Source: Sordaria brevicollis (lineage: Eukaryota; Ascomycota; Sordariomycetes; Sordariales; Sordariaceae). Taken from it: 64,000 nt of DNA. This document shows positions 1-13,515 of the stretch, piece after piece. Position 1 is the stretch's first letter. Each line of letters begins with the position of its first letter. The stretch is from contig JAUTDP010000001.1 of NCBI GenBank assembly GCA_033439795.1, positions 3,286,001 to 3,350,000 on the forward strand, written 5' to 3'. The translations under genes were made by a program, and so were the position numbers. The notes under the pieces were generated by a model. That model searched no databases. It was not told the origin of the DNA and saw only the letters and a list, made by a program, of their open reading frames with translations.

Positions 1-2375
1 AAAAGCGGAAATTATCGTAGAAACCTTCTTCCGTTATTTCGTCCATTATTACGGCTAATTTAATTCTATTATAAACGATCGTAATACTAATTAGACTAAC
101 CGCTTCTAAAAACGCTTATATAATTTACTAAGTATTAATTAATTACTAAATACTACTTTCTACCTTTAGACCGATAGTAGCCTAAAAAGAATAAATTAAA
201 AGGTATAAATATTCCTTCGCATTTTCGTTAATAATATTTAAAATAATTAGGACTATTAATATCCTATTATATAATTAACGATTAATAATAGAATTAATAT
301 AATTATTAATATATTTCCCTTTTATACTACTTATAATTATTACTTACAATTTTTAATTTCTATATTCTCCCTTCCCGCCGAAATAAATTCTAAAAATCCT
401 TAAGAAAAAATATAGAACTTCGTAAACCGGTTATAATAAATTATAAATTTCTATTAAATTACAATAACGGTATTAGCGTAAGAATAAAAACGGTTTACTA
501 ATAGAAAACGTTTATTTATTAAAATCTTTAAAGTTAAAAATAAGGTTTAATTCAACTTTAAAAATTTTATAATAATCCGCCCTAAGAAAAAATTAAATTA
601 ATTATACGTTAAATATACGGTATTTCGAATATTTAACCCCTTCGTTATAAAATTCTCTAACCTTTTATCGCGGGTATTCGATAAATTTTATATCGACCTT
701 TTATAACGCGTTAAAAATAACCCCTTACCGGGCTAAATAATTACCGATTCGTAGCCGTCTACTATTATAATCGATAATGAAAAAGAATATTTAATAAACG
801 AAATCCTTTATATTAAAATTCAAAATTTAAGCCGTATATTATTAATTAATTAATAAAGGTAGGCTAATTAAATATAGGAGCTTTTAAAAAAATTAGTTAA
901 TATTATTGCCCTAAATGCTTTTAAAAAGAAATATAGCTTAACGACCGAAAACGACGGTCCCGCCGACTATTTTATTATATAATATAAAAAGAGAAAAAAA
1001 AGATTAATACGGTTAAAGAATATTAAAATATTAATTTTAATTTTTAATTTTTCTACTCTTCGTAGCGGGGCTTCTTTTTATAGTATATAAACGCCTCCTT
1101 TAACGCTTAAACTTCCTCCTTTAATTTATCGAACCGGGCGATTAGCGATTTTATAATATTAATAAATATTATTTCGTTCGTAGGGGTAGTAGGAGCGGAA
1201 GGAACGGCGGGGGTAGTAAGAACGGTAGGCTTAAACCGGGATACGGCCTAAGGAATATTAATAGTAATAATATCGTTATATTATTCTTTAAAAAAAATAA
1301 TAATTAATAATATTTTTTTATTTTTCTTAAAGCGTTCTCCTCTATAAATTAATTAATTTAGTAATAGCCTAGTCCTTTAATAATTTAATTATATTATATA
1401 CGATACCGATCGTACGACGAATATGCCCGAAAGCTTTATAATTTTACTTCCTAAATAACGCCGCCTCTTAAACTTTTATTAAAACGAAAATAAAATTATT
1501 AGTACGGTCGTACTTTTTATTATTATTATAATATATTATATAAAATATATATTTAAATTTAATAATATATTTATAACGTTTATTTAAGTAAGAAATATAT
1601 TATATTTCCGATTTAATATAATCGGTTTATAAGAAAAGAATTAGCGAAATATTAAAAACGGAAATACCGGTAGAGAAATTTATAAATTAGTATAGGCGCT
1701 TATTTTTAAACGTATTAATTAAGCCCTTTAAAGATATTAGTAAGGGGTTAAATTTAATAAGGCGGGGTTCCGCCTTCTTTTTTTCGTTAAGAGTTTTAAA
1801 TTCTTCGAATTCGATAGAGGGTTTAAATACGGGAATAGGCGTAGGAGGGAGGGGAACGTCGCGCGGGGAGGAGGAAGGCGGAATAATAAATAAATAAAAT
1901 ATTTAATAGGTTAATTAAATTAAATCGAGGAAGGAAGAATTAATATTAAGCGAATTTACCTTAATAATTATTATAATAATTAAAGAGGAAAAGAAAGGAA
2001 GGGAAGAAATTTTTTTAGGAGGAAGGATTTTTATACGTAAATTTATATATTATTACTTAGCGGGGTAGGTAACGACTAAGAAGAGGGCGCGTTTAAATAA
2101 AAAGCGCATTTTCGAAAAGGGAGGAGGGGGGTAATATTATAGGGCTACCGCCCGGGTATAGAGCTTTAGTTATAGCGATTAGAGTATAATTATACGCTCC
2201 GCTTCGACGCCCTAGCGTAGCGGTGCGTACTCTACCCTCCCGCCTCAAAACTTCGCCGCTAATAGGTCCGCTTTACAATTAGAATTTTCCTCCTTTATAG
2301 AACCTTAATATAATTATAACGACTAGCACGTATATTAACTGTGCTTCCCCGTTACATTTTAATTTATTCCTTATA

Positions 2376-2766
2376 TTTTTTACTCTTTACTATTCTTTAC
2401 GCCTTTAAATATAATTTATAATTATTAATTATTATTATATTTTCTCGTATTTAATTATTAAAATATTTTATTTAGCCTTTTATATATTATATTAATAAAT
2501 ATTTTCAATCCCTATAATATATTACGAACGGCCCTTAGGTTTTTAATTTATTATTTATTTCGCGGGTAGGTTTCGTTTTTTACCTTCTATTATTTACGCT
2601 TTTAAATACGACTTATAAATATTAATTTATTATTTTATATTACCGTTTAATTATTAAAATACTTTATTTAACCTTTTATTAATTATATTACGGATATTTT
2701 AGTATTTTTAACGTATTATAAACGACCCCTAAACCTTTAGTTTATTATTCGTTTCGTAAATAAGCC
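2376..2766. repeat. imperfect tandem duplication, about 196-bp unit
   Basis: Two neighbouring copies can be aligned by eye. Copy one is about 2376-2571 and copy two about 2572-2766. Matching landmarks are a TTAATTATTAAAA block at 2451 and 2647, a TTTACGC(C/T)TTTAAATA block near 2395 and 2592, and a block resembling TATTACGAACGGCCC near 2518 against TATTATAAACGACCCC near 2713. Both copies are RIP-mutated and differ mostly by transitions. This could be a tandem array inside an element or part of a long terminal repeat. The function is unknown. Confidence 0.7.
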
Positions 2767-5700
2767 TATTAAACGGAATAATAAGTATATTATTATAGAA
2801 AATACTTTTAAGGATAGTAATACGGATACTATTATCCTTAATATATAAATATTTTATTATTTATATTTAATAACTTCGTTTAATTTATACCTTTAATAAC
2901 CGAACGATTTTAATAATTATTAATTTTACAAGGATATTAAATCTAAAGGTCGGGATAATAAATTAAAGGCATACTTCGCTACCCAACGACTATTTAAAAA
3001 GAAGAAAATAAAAATAATATATAATAACGAATTACCCGCGGGTAATAGTAATTTCGGCAATTTATACCCTTATAATAATAAGTAAAATACCGGTTAAAAA
3101 CCTATATTAACGAAAGGATTTAATTAAATTAATTAAATAAATAATATTTAACTCCTCGTAATAATTATACTAACGCTTTAAGGGTAAAAAGACCCGCTCC
3201 TACTTTTTAATATTCTAAATAATTTTCCTTTCTATTATATTATAAAAAGGAATTTTAAGGTTTATAGCGTTCGGATTCTTATTAAATATATATAGGTCGT
3301 TCGCGAAATTCGCTTCCTAAAAATAAAACTAAATTCCGAAAATTTACGTTCAATTTTATATAATATAATTTTAGGACCCTTCGACTTTTAAGTATTAAAA
3401 ATAATTAAATTTAAATCTTATTATTAATTTACCGTTTTAATAATTCTTTCTTCAAAATACCCCTTAAATAACCGACGGTTGAAAAATTACTAATTCTAAT
3501 TATAAATCCATTTTAAAGCTAAAGCGTTCGACCTCCTCTACGCTAACGAATTTTTTATATTTAATAACGTTATAATACGCCCTATAATTTAAATTATTCT
3601 CTAAAAAAAGTAAATAAAATATATAATTAATTATACGCCGAAAATTCTACCTATACCTAAAACCCTATTTTTATTATATAAAGCCTTTATTACCCAACTT
3701 TCGTTTATTAAACGAATAATATTATTTAAAGTTAAAATTATTAAAGATAAAATTAAGGGTAATAAAAAAGTAAATTAGAAGGATATAATAATTTTATTTA
3801 ATAATTATTTAAAATATTCTATTATAATAATATTCGGGAATATATTAAATAAAGCGGTTATTAACGGGACGTATAATAATTAATAATATTCTAAATAAAT
3901 ATTTCGAATTCCTCCCTTAGGATAAAAAAATCGTATTCCGGTTTATAATAATTTAATTCTATAGGTTTCGCAATATTCGCTAAATTAATTTAAATTAAAA
4001 CCGAAAAACGAATTTCTAATAAATAGAATTCGCTTCCTATTCTATCCTTTACTTTATTTATAACCGAAGAATATAAAAAAGCTAAATAAACCCCCCGCCT
4101 TTATAAATAGAAAATTATACCGTATATTAATATATTTAAATATTTACGCGTTATAGTAATATATTATTCGAATTCGTTCGCAATATATAAATCTTTATTA
4201 TAATAAATAATATTAATTAAAAAATTTATATATTAGAACGAAATAGGGGGCCTTATATATTATTAATTTATTTATAAAAATTAGAATTAAAGATAAATAA
4301 GTTAATAAAATAGAATAATATATTTATAAAGAGAGTTCTCGTTTTTATCGATACGTAATTACGCGTATTATTTTTAAAGATCGGTAAATATCGCGTAGAA
4401 ACGCTTTAAAACGTAGAGCTTTAAAACGTAACGCTATAGAACGTAATATACGTTTTTAAAATTAAATTGGACGTAAAAACTCTTATTATACGGGCGGAAA
4501 TTAAAACGGTATTCGATTAATATATTAAATCGAGGGTAAGGATATTAAAAGAGGGTAAAATACCCTAATTTCGGTATAAGTAGGATAATATATAATAATT
4601 TAAAGAGAATATATTTTCTATATTTATTATATTATTTCGATATTATTTAATTTATATATTAATAAAGTATAAAGGATTTACTTTAAATTTTATACTAATA
4701 ATATATAATTTATATATAAATATAATATAAATTATATCTTTCTTTCGTTTAAATTCTTTAATAATTATCTTCTTCCCTTTTTATAATCTCTATACGCCGT
4801 AATAATAATATATATTAAAGACGAAAATTTCTAATTACTCCGGTTTTTACGCAATAAATATACCTTTAAAATTAAAAAATAAATAATATATATTTAATAT
4901 TATTTAATTTATTTTAATAATTACGCCTTTAATTCCTTATACCGCCAGCCCTATACCGTTTTTATATAGGCCGTAATTTAGGTAATTTTTACTCTCCCTC
5001 TAAAAGTTAATATCGAAATTATTAAATTTATTACCGCGCGATATATTTACGTCCAATTCTATAAATAACCTTTTACCTTTACCGTTTTTAAAAACGTATT
5101 AACCTTTAATTATATAACGGGTATAAAGCCGAATAAATAAACCTATTATTAATAATTTAATATAAGTAATAACGTTTATAAATTCCTTCTTAACTTTAAT
5201 ATAAATATATTCGAAACGGTCTTTTAAATAAATATTATAAAGGTATATAAAAAAGAGGCGGGATTAGCTATAGAATTATAAATTATAAAGGATTTGCGGA
5301 AATAGGTTAAATATTTATATTACGCTATATATCGTCTCTTTAATAAAATTTATAAAATTATATATAATTATATTTACGTTTATCCTAAAGATTATTAGGA
5401 TTTAAGTAAATTTAGCATTTTATAATTAGAGTATTATAATTTCTAGTAATTAGTAAGTAAATAGTAATAATATAATACTTTAAATAATAAATAATAGATA
5501 TTAGTAAATTAAATATAAATAGGTATATATTAATTTTAATAGGAATTAAAAAATATTTACGTATATTAATTCTAATAAGAGTCGAAATAATCCTATATAC
5601 GTTAATTCCTATTAAAATTAATTAATTTAATTATTATTTTTATTATTTTAATTTTACGAAAATAAATTACGTAAAAGTAAATAATTCCTATAAAAATAAA

Positions 5701-6246
5701 ATATAAAGGGATTGAATTAAAGTAAATAAATCGCCGCGAAATTAAAATTTAGAATAATTTTATCGGTAATATTTATAATTATTATTAGCGGTATAGCGTT
5801 TAATTAATTATAGCTCCGGAATAAAAAATAAAGCCAATAAATACGTAATATATAATATAGCCCCTTAAATTATAAATAGGGTAGGTTATATATTATATTC
5901 CCTATTTACTATTATTTTAATAATAATTATATTTCGCCTATTAATATAAATAAATTTAATATCGGATATAATTTTCTTATATTTTTAAAAAAAATCCTAT
6001 CCGTAAATATTTAAATATTTTTACTCCCATAATAAAAGAGCACGCTAAATAAAATTAAATAAATTATAAATTATATCTAACGCTTTATTTACAATTATAA
6101 TACGAATAATTTATTATAAAATTTCGAATAATATAAGGACGATATATAATAATTAGAAATCGATATTAAAAGGATAATTTAATTTAAAGTAATCTACGAA
6201 AAAGTTATTTAAACGAAATAAAAGTAATTTAATTTATAATATAAAT

Positions 6247-7245
6247 TTCGACGCTTTAGGCAGTAATTTAATTTTATTAAAGAGCGCTTCTATCCGACTA
6301 AATTAACGGTTATAATTATTATAATAAATTATACGTATTTACTTCCTATTTATAAAATCGATTTAATTTTAGAAAATCCCGAAAATAACGGACCGAAAGT
6401 ATTTTATATTAATAATTTTATATATATTAAGGTAATTAATAATTAACGTAGCGCGTTTATTAATATTTTCCTAAAATTATTTTTTAAAGCGAATATTATC
6501 GGCGAAAATATTAAATTCGGAATTTATATTAAACGAATTATTAAACCTAATATAATAAAGGAATTAAAATTAAATTATATTATAAATATCGGTAATTATA
6601 AATAACGCTTATAAAAATTCTAAATCGGAATTGAATAAATTATTATCTATTTCTATTTAACGTAAAATAATTAGATTAGAAGAATATCCGAACTTATCGA
6701 AATATTAATAGGGCGTAAAGAAGTAAACTATCCTTAATTTACCGCCGTATATAGTACGCCCGAAACGCTATTATAAATTAATAACGTCTTAAAATATAAT
6801 TTCATTATATTATACTATACGGATAACGTCGGGTATATCTATTCCTATATTTAGTATAATAATAAATATAATAATCCGATATTAAGAATCCGGAATAATA
6901 AATTATTAATAAAACCGTTCCTAGTCTGCGGATTAAATATACGAATAGTAAATCCGGATAATTAGAGGGGCGGTAATCGGGGAGTAAATCCTTCGTTTAA
7001 TTAATATTAAAATAAAGTATTTCTTTATTTTATTAATTAAATCTTTATTATTAATATAAATAATAATTTTTAATATAATCGAATCGGTCGGAATAAATAA
7101 GAATTTAAAGCGTTCGAAATGCCGGGTTTCGTTAAATAAAATATAATCGAAGATAATACCGATATTAGGCTAATCAATTAACGTATAGATAATATAAAAA
7201 GAATTTAGAAAATTATTAAGTAATTAAAAGCCAATATACATCTAT
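6247..7245 (+). pseudogene. RIP-decayed reading frame, unidentified
   Basis: In the frame of position 6261 the translation keeps long stretches with mixed charged, aromatic and aliphatic residues. It is interrupted only by TAA and TAG codons, which is what RIP makes out of CAA, CAG and TGG. The run covers roughly 330 codons. No family could be recognised in what remains. The ends are guesses, since RIP has removed any reliable start and splice sites. It is most likely part of a transposon or of a repeated host gene. Random AT-rich sequence can imitate this to some degree, hence the moderate confidence. Confidence 0.4.
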
Positions 7246-8338
7246 ATATATATATTTCGGATTTTTTAATTAGTATAGCGGTATAGCCAAATTACGGGAT
7301 AGAAAATAGAAGCGTATACCGAAATTAATAAAAGTCCGCGAATTTAAATCGGAAATTACGCTATTAATATATAATATAAAGTTCGTTAATAATTATAAAT
7401 ATTATACGGCTAACGAATTCGGGGGAGCGAAGATATTTAAGGAAATAATAATATAAAATTTATTCGGGACTGAAGAGGATATAAATATAATATTTAGAGA
7501 TTATACACTTCCAAAATTTATTATTCTTATAAGAATTAGAAATAAATTAAATATAAGAGGGGATTTTTAGAGGTATAATATATTTTATAGAAATTTTAAT
7601 CGATAAAAAATAATTTAGTACTATAATACCGGGTAATAATATCCTTCTATTCTTAATTTAATTAATTTAAGGGGATAATTTAGATTATAATTTTATAAAG
7701 TAAAATAACCGAAATAATTTAGAGAATAATACTTTTACCGAATTTAATAATTATAATAAGGATAATATTATTATATTAATAAATAATCCGACGGATATAT
7801 TTAATTTATTTTATATAAGGGCGACGGATAGTATTATTAAGCTTTATTAAATCAACCGGGTTAAATAAAAGACGGATAATAATATAAATAAACCGACGTT
7901 ATAATTTTTAATATTCGTTTAAATTAATATATTTAATAATTATAGCTATATATTATTAGGAAGTCCGGTTAGGGCATAATAAAATAACGAATATAGTAGT
8001 AAATTCGAATTATTTAATAAAATATAAAATATTACCGGAGTAAAATTTAAACTATATTATAATTCCTATATAATTTAATAGTATTTAAATGAAAATTAAT
8101 TAATATATAATATATAATCCTTAGAAGTACGTTTTATTATCTACGAGAATAACCCCCAAATAACTATTAATTAAAAATTATAAAACGTATTAGAGAAAAA
8201 AAAAAAGGAAGAGAAAAGTTGAAAGGAAGATAAAATATTTAACGCCGTTAAATTATAAATATTTATTATTATTATAAAGATATTTAAAAATAAATATAAA
8301 ATTATATTTAATTTAATTGAAAATTTATATAGGAGTTT

Positions 8339-8368
8339 TATCGCCTATAGCCAAATCGTACAAAATCG
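8339..8368. repeat. 30-bp direct repeat, RIP-mutated copy
   Basis: This block matches 13122-13151 at 28 of 30 positions in the same orientation. Both differences are TA here against CA in the other copy, the exact change RIP makes. A following AAACCT is also shared. The copy sits just before a less mutated island, as the second copy sits at the right edge of the whole block, so it may be the end of one element family. Confidence 0.75.
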
Positions 8369-8394
8369 ATATAAACCTCTTCTTATTTCGTTCG

Positions 8395-8640
8395 CAGAAA
8401 CCTACCCAGTTCCTAGGGTAGGGTAGAGTGTCGTTGTAGGGTAGTTTATATTCAGAGACTACCTTTCTCCGGTTATTGAAGTAACCGAGTAAAAATAAAA
8501 CCCGGAATTAATCGTCGATTAAATACCCACTAGTACCCGCGAATTTGTCTTAGTGTTATATAAACCTAGCCGCCCCTTAGTATTTAAATCGTACTAAATA
8601 TCGTCGTAAAACTAAAAAAAGGTTTACGAATAGAATTTCT
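8395..8640. other. less mutated island inside the RIP block
   Basis: This stretch has visibly more TG and CA (for example the TAGAGTGTCG and TTGAAGTAACC segments) and higher G+C than the DNA on either side. It directly follows the 30-bp repeat copy. The simplest reading is a single-copy spacer between two repeats that were mutated independently. No gene is visible in it. Confidence 0.5.
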
Positions 8641-10999
8641 TTCTATAGGATAGCCTACAAATTTACGCCGGAATTAACTTAGGGCGTATCTCCAATTCTT
8701 ATTACTACTATATAAATAAGCAATTTAGCGAATAAGTAATTTTAGATAACTTTTATAATACGTATAATAATAAAATTTTTAAACGTATTCGGGACGTTGC
8801 GTAGTATTACCCTAAAGGACGGGAAAGGTAAATTACCGTTTTAATTCTTTATATTTAATAAGGGTTTAAATTAATCGGCTATTAAATTCCGTTAACGATA
8901 GGTATTATATAGGTTATAAATTATATAGGGTTTATAATTTATTCCTATTAGAATAAAGAAAATAGACGGGTATAAATTATTTAGGCTAATATAATTTATT
9001 CCTATTAGAATTAATTAATTAACTCTAATTAGAATAAATTTAAAATAATAATTCCCGATTCCTATAAAAATTAATTAATAGAGTATTTATAATTATAATC
9101 GATATATTAATAATAATCCTTAACGGATTTATATTTTAATATATTAATAAAAGATATTATATTAAATTCCTATATCGATGTAAAATTATACGTAAGCGTT
9201 TAACCGGGGACCCGGCTCCTATTAAGTTTTTTAAAACCTTCCGAATTTTTATTAATTAATTATAATTCGGTAAGAATATATTTAAAATCGGTTATATTAT
9301 TATATTTAAAGAATTATAAAATTATAGCGGCGATTTTATTAAGGTTATAATATTCCGCGTTTACCGGGTAGCCGGCTTTAACGATCGTCGTATTTATATA
9401 TTTATTCGATTTATTCGAATATAAATCGAAGTTTTGAATATATAATATAGGCGTATAATATAACGGTTATAAATCGTTAACTTTTATAAAATCTTTAAAG
9501 AACGGGTATTCTTTATTAATTTTATTTTTATAAGTTTTAAACTTTTACCGTTTTACCGGTATAATTATAAAGGGTATTAATCGTTTACTCCTATAAGAGT
9601 TATAAGGTTTATTATAATAGTAGGAAAGGTATATTATAAAAGGGTAAGTTATAAAAAGGAGGAAGGAGGAAGGTAGGAAAGGGTTTAAAAATTAAAGAAG
9701 GAAATACTTTAATTACGCGGTTAAGGGATTTACTTTTAAGGTGGCCGCGGTAATTAAATAATAATAACCGCTAAATAATTAAATTAATTAAATTCGGCGC
9801 CGTAATATAATTAACGTAAATTTTTAGTTAATTAAATTACTATTTTTAAGTAGCGTTACTTTATTTTTTTTAGTATAATAATCCGTATTCGATTCCCGAA
9901 ATTTATTTTTTAAATTTAATAAACTTATTTATAACCGTAATAATTTAAATTTTAATAATATAAAATTCCTATTACCGGCCGGATTTAAAAATAATTCCTA
10001 TAGGAATAAATTCTAATACTTATATTATACGCTATAATACGAAATTTCAAATTTTAAGACTACGAAATTAATAATTCTCGTAGGAGTTGAATATAGCGGA
10101 TATATATAAAATATAAGAATTAATAGTATATATATATATAGGTACCTATATAATTAATATTATTAAATAGGGATAAACGCCTTTAATATTAATAATTATT
10201 TAAATAAGGGGGCGAAAGTATATTAATTCGAATTGGAATTAAAACTATTACTATTTAAACTTTATATATTACTCTTATCCCCCGAATTTTTATTTTAATT
10301 ATATACAATTATATTATCCTCGTTTTCGTTATTAAAAAGTCCAAAGTATTTATAATCTTCGCTATACTCAGGTCGGACCTCCCTATTATTAAATTATTCT
10401 AATATATTAAATAATAATTTAAATAAACCGTCGTATTAGAAGTCGGGCGTATTAAAATCGATAGGATTTAACCTATTATTTTAACGAATAGTAAAATTAT
10501 TCTTATAAATTATATATATATAATTAATAATATTTACGTCGGTAAACGGTATAATATATTTACTTCTACTAAATTTCTTAAATTTTAATTCTAAAACCTT
10601 ATATACGGCTATAATTAAAGGACCGATAGTAGATATTTCCGTAAACGTCGATTTATAATTATAAATAGAATTTTTATTATATTTAATATCGATAATAAAC
10701 GAGTAATTAATATATTCTATAATTAAATTAATCTCTTTCTAATTACTACCGGCCGTAATATATTAAATGAAACCCGATTTTAAAATAATAATAGAAAACT
10801 TCTAATTAATAACCTCTAATCGTAGGAATTACGAAAAATATAGTATTTTAAATTTATAATTAATAAACTTCCCCTTATAAAAGAAGAAGGGGAAATAATT
10901 AATTATTTAACGGAATATATTATAATCGCTAAATTGAATTATATAAATAAAAACGATTAGGATTCGTACGATATATAAATATCAATATATATTACAGAA

Positions 11000-12839
11000 A
11001 TGGATATCGATATTAAATTTATTATAATCGGGGTATTTCTTAATTTAAGCCGGTAATATAAATATTTTATTACAAATTTAAACAATTTAATTTATAATAT
11101 AGGAAGGACCTTCAATACGAATAATAGCCTTAAGCATAATTTTAATACTTTTATTATTAACGTTAATAAATTGAAGGTAGCGAACATCGATAAAATTATA
11201 TATAAAAAAAGCTATAATTTTAAAATAAAATATATTATAAAAGAGCCGCGTCTTGTAATAGAATTCAATTTTAATTTCTTTAATTTTCCTAAATTTACCG
11301 AATCCGTACGTATTTTATTCGATTAATAGCCAAAAATACCGAAAAATAAAATTAATAAAATTCATTTTAATATAGAAGAAAATAAGGACGGGAATTATCT
11401 ATTATTTACGATTATAAAATTACTAAATATCTAATTAAGCGGATATAATTTTACGTATATAAAAAATCGTTTTTTAATCGCTATAAACGAAAAAAAGCCT
11501 ATCTCCAAACTAGGCCGGGTTTATATTTAAAAAATTTAAAAATAATTTATTATATAGGCGGTAAATACTAGCGAATTCTCCTTCGTTCTTGTTAATAGTA
11601 AGAATTTAGAAAATATAACTCTTTTTTATTCAATATTATTCTACTTTTAGGAAACGATATTAAGAAAATATATATAAATCCTTATAAAACTTAAAAAATA
11701 GAACGTATAATTTATTAATAATTAAAAACGATATAACCAATTGGAATATATAAAACGTTTAAATAAAAGTAGGGATTATTTACCGCTTTTAAAATAAAAT
11801 AAACGGCCGAAATTATTAAGGACGAAAAGGTTTACGAATATTAAAACTATTAATTAATAAATAAATAATAAAATTACGTATCGTATTTTTCCAACCTAAT
11901 CTAAAATTTTAAATAATATTTAAATAATTATAATTATTATAAATAATAATAAAACCAAAATTAGAAATTATATATTTAAAATTAACCTACCCTAATTAAC
12001 CTAATCCTTAAAAAAAAAGGTTAATAATTAAATTTACAATTCTTTTAATAATTAAATCCTTAATAATTATTATAATCCGAATATAAAATATAAAAATACC
12101 GAATATAGCGAAGGTATTTTATATACGCCTAATTACCCCGTTACTACGTAAATATAACCCGATTATTTATACGAAGAAGTCCGAATTCCCGGGAATTACT
12201 ACGCTTATAATAATAACGAAGATTATACAAATTTTAAAGGATATATATTAAACGTAATCCGAACGTTATATAAATAATAGCCAATATATACGAAAATATT
12301 ATATTAAATTAAAAAGGAGGGAATATAACCGCGGGGTATAAAAGCGCAAATCGCTAATATATTCCTTTATAACTAATATAACCTAATTTATATTATTTAA
12401 ATCGGTAATATTATAAAATTTATATCTATTAATATAGGAAGCGCCGTTTTACTTAGCGAAGGATAAAAAAAAATTAATATATTTAAATAGGTTAATAAAT
12501 TTATTCTAAAATATAATAAATTCGTATAATTTATTTTCGTCTTCGAATTATATTATAACGCCTTAGCGATAAAAAGCTTCGCGAATATCCTAATTTTATA
12601 GCGCGGTAACCAATTATTTAATATAAGGGCCAAATAACCGATTATCCTTCCGAATAACGTTAATCTAATTATAAAGGAAATTTTTTAAAATACCCTTAAG
12701 GTAAATACTAAACTAAAATTCTTAAATAATACGAATAAAATATCTAAAATTACTATTAACCCCGTTAGGATTTAATACCTAATTCGGTAGCGGAAATATA
12801 TTTATAGGACGCAGCGTAGGGGACGACGAGGGTAAATAA
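11000..12839 (+). pseudogene. RIP-decayed reading frame beginning at an ATG, unidentified
   Basis: An ATG at 11000 opens a frame that can be followed for about 610 codons to near 12839. I count about 40 in-frame stops, all TAA or TAG and none TGA, as expected if glutamine and tryptophan codons were hit by RIP. The first 180 codons carry only four stops, well below what this base composition would give by chance. The residual translation is rich in Lys, Asp/Asn, Phe and Ile and looks like a soluble protein, for example IEFNFNFFNFPKFTESVR. I do not recognise the family and see no reverse transcriptase, integrase or transposase motif. Introns cannot be excluded. Confidence 0.55.
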
Positions 12840-13121
12840 ACCCTTATTTATAGTAGCGGTATATTATATAAAATAGAAAGTTCGGATATAAATTTAGGTA
12901 AATAGAAAATAAATATTAACCGGTCTAATAAAATTAGCGGGAATTGCAATAAATATTAAAAAGAATTATTAATAATTTTTAGAAATAATAGCATAATTAG
13001 GTAATTATAAACCGAATATTATTATAATATTAATATAAAATAAATATTAGGGTTTACTTCTATAGGAGGGAAGTATAAATTTAATAGGGTAGTAGAATTT
13101 ACTCCTATGGGAGTACTTTTC

Positions 13122-13151
13122 TATCGCCCATAGCCAAATCGCACAAAATCG
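13122..13151. repeat. 30-bp direct repeat, unmutated copy
   Basis: This is the second copy of the block at 8339-8368. It keeps CA at both positions where the other copy reads TA. It lies about 40 bp inside the right edge of the AT-rich block, next to a near-palindrome at 13101-13114 (ACTCCTATGGGAGT). It may mark the terminus of a repeat. Confidence 0.75.
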
Positions 13152-13515
13152 CCTCAAACCTACTACCGTAGAAATAATATCCCTAGGCGCTGATTGGTTA
13201 TATAGGTATTAGAGTGGGGGTGGTGGGGCAGCGCCCGGGGGTGCCGTTTCGGAGGTAGGTAGGTCTGAGAACTGAGACTAGGATATCAAGGTTCTCAACT
13301 TGAAGCTTCAAAGATAAGTTGTACGTAATTGTGCTTTCGGCATCCCTAGACGTAAAAAAATCATACATCTCCAAGTAATGGAACCGATGGTTTGTTTCAT
13401 GTTTCACGCCATTCCCCTTTCGTTCGCTCGTCCCGAACAAGCAATGGTCCTTCAAGGGCGTGCCGTGCTTGGATCACCCCCAACACATGCTGCTGAATCG
13501 GATCCTATCCTTCTT

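Larger units (their letters stand above)
1..13190. repeat. RIP-mutated AT-rich repeat block
   Basis: This stretch is strongly AT-rich. The dinucleotides CA and TG are almost missing while CG, CC and TA remain common; for example the first 60 bases hold one CA and no TG. That pattern is the known product of repeat-induced point mutation, which turns CpA into TpA on either strand of duplicated DNA in Neurospora and relatives. ATG codons are rare as a consequence and no intact reading frame of useful length exists. I infer several old transposable elements, probably now heterochromatic with DNA methylation. A few sub-regions (about 1840-1890, 2100-2290 and 8395-8640) are richer in G+C or keep CA/TG. 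The composition changes sharply near 13190, where ordinary DNA begins. I cannot name the element families. Confidence 0.93.

Noticed and set aside
1..13190. CRISPR array or bacterial origin for the AT-rich block
   Set aside because: There are no regularly spaced identical repeats, and the CA/TG depletion is a fungal RIP signature.
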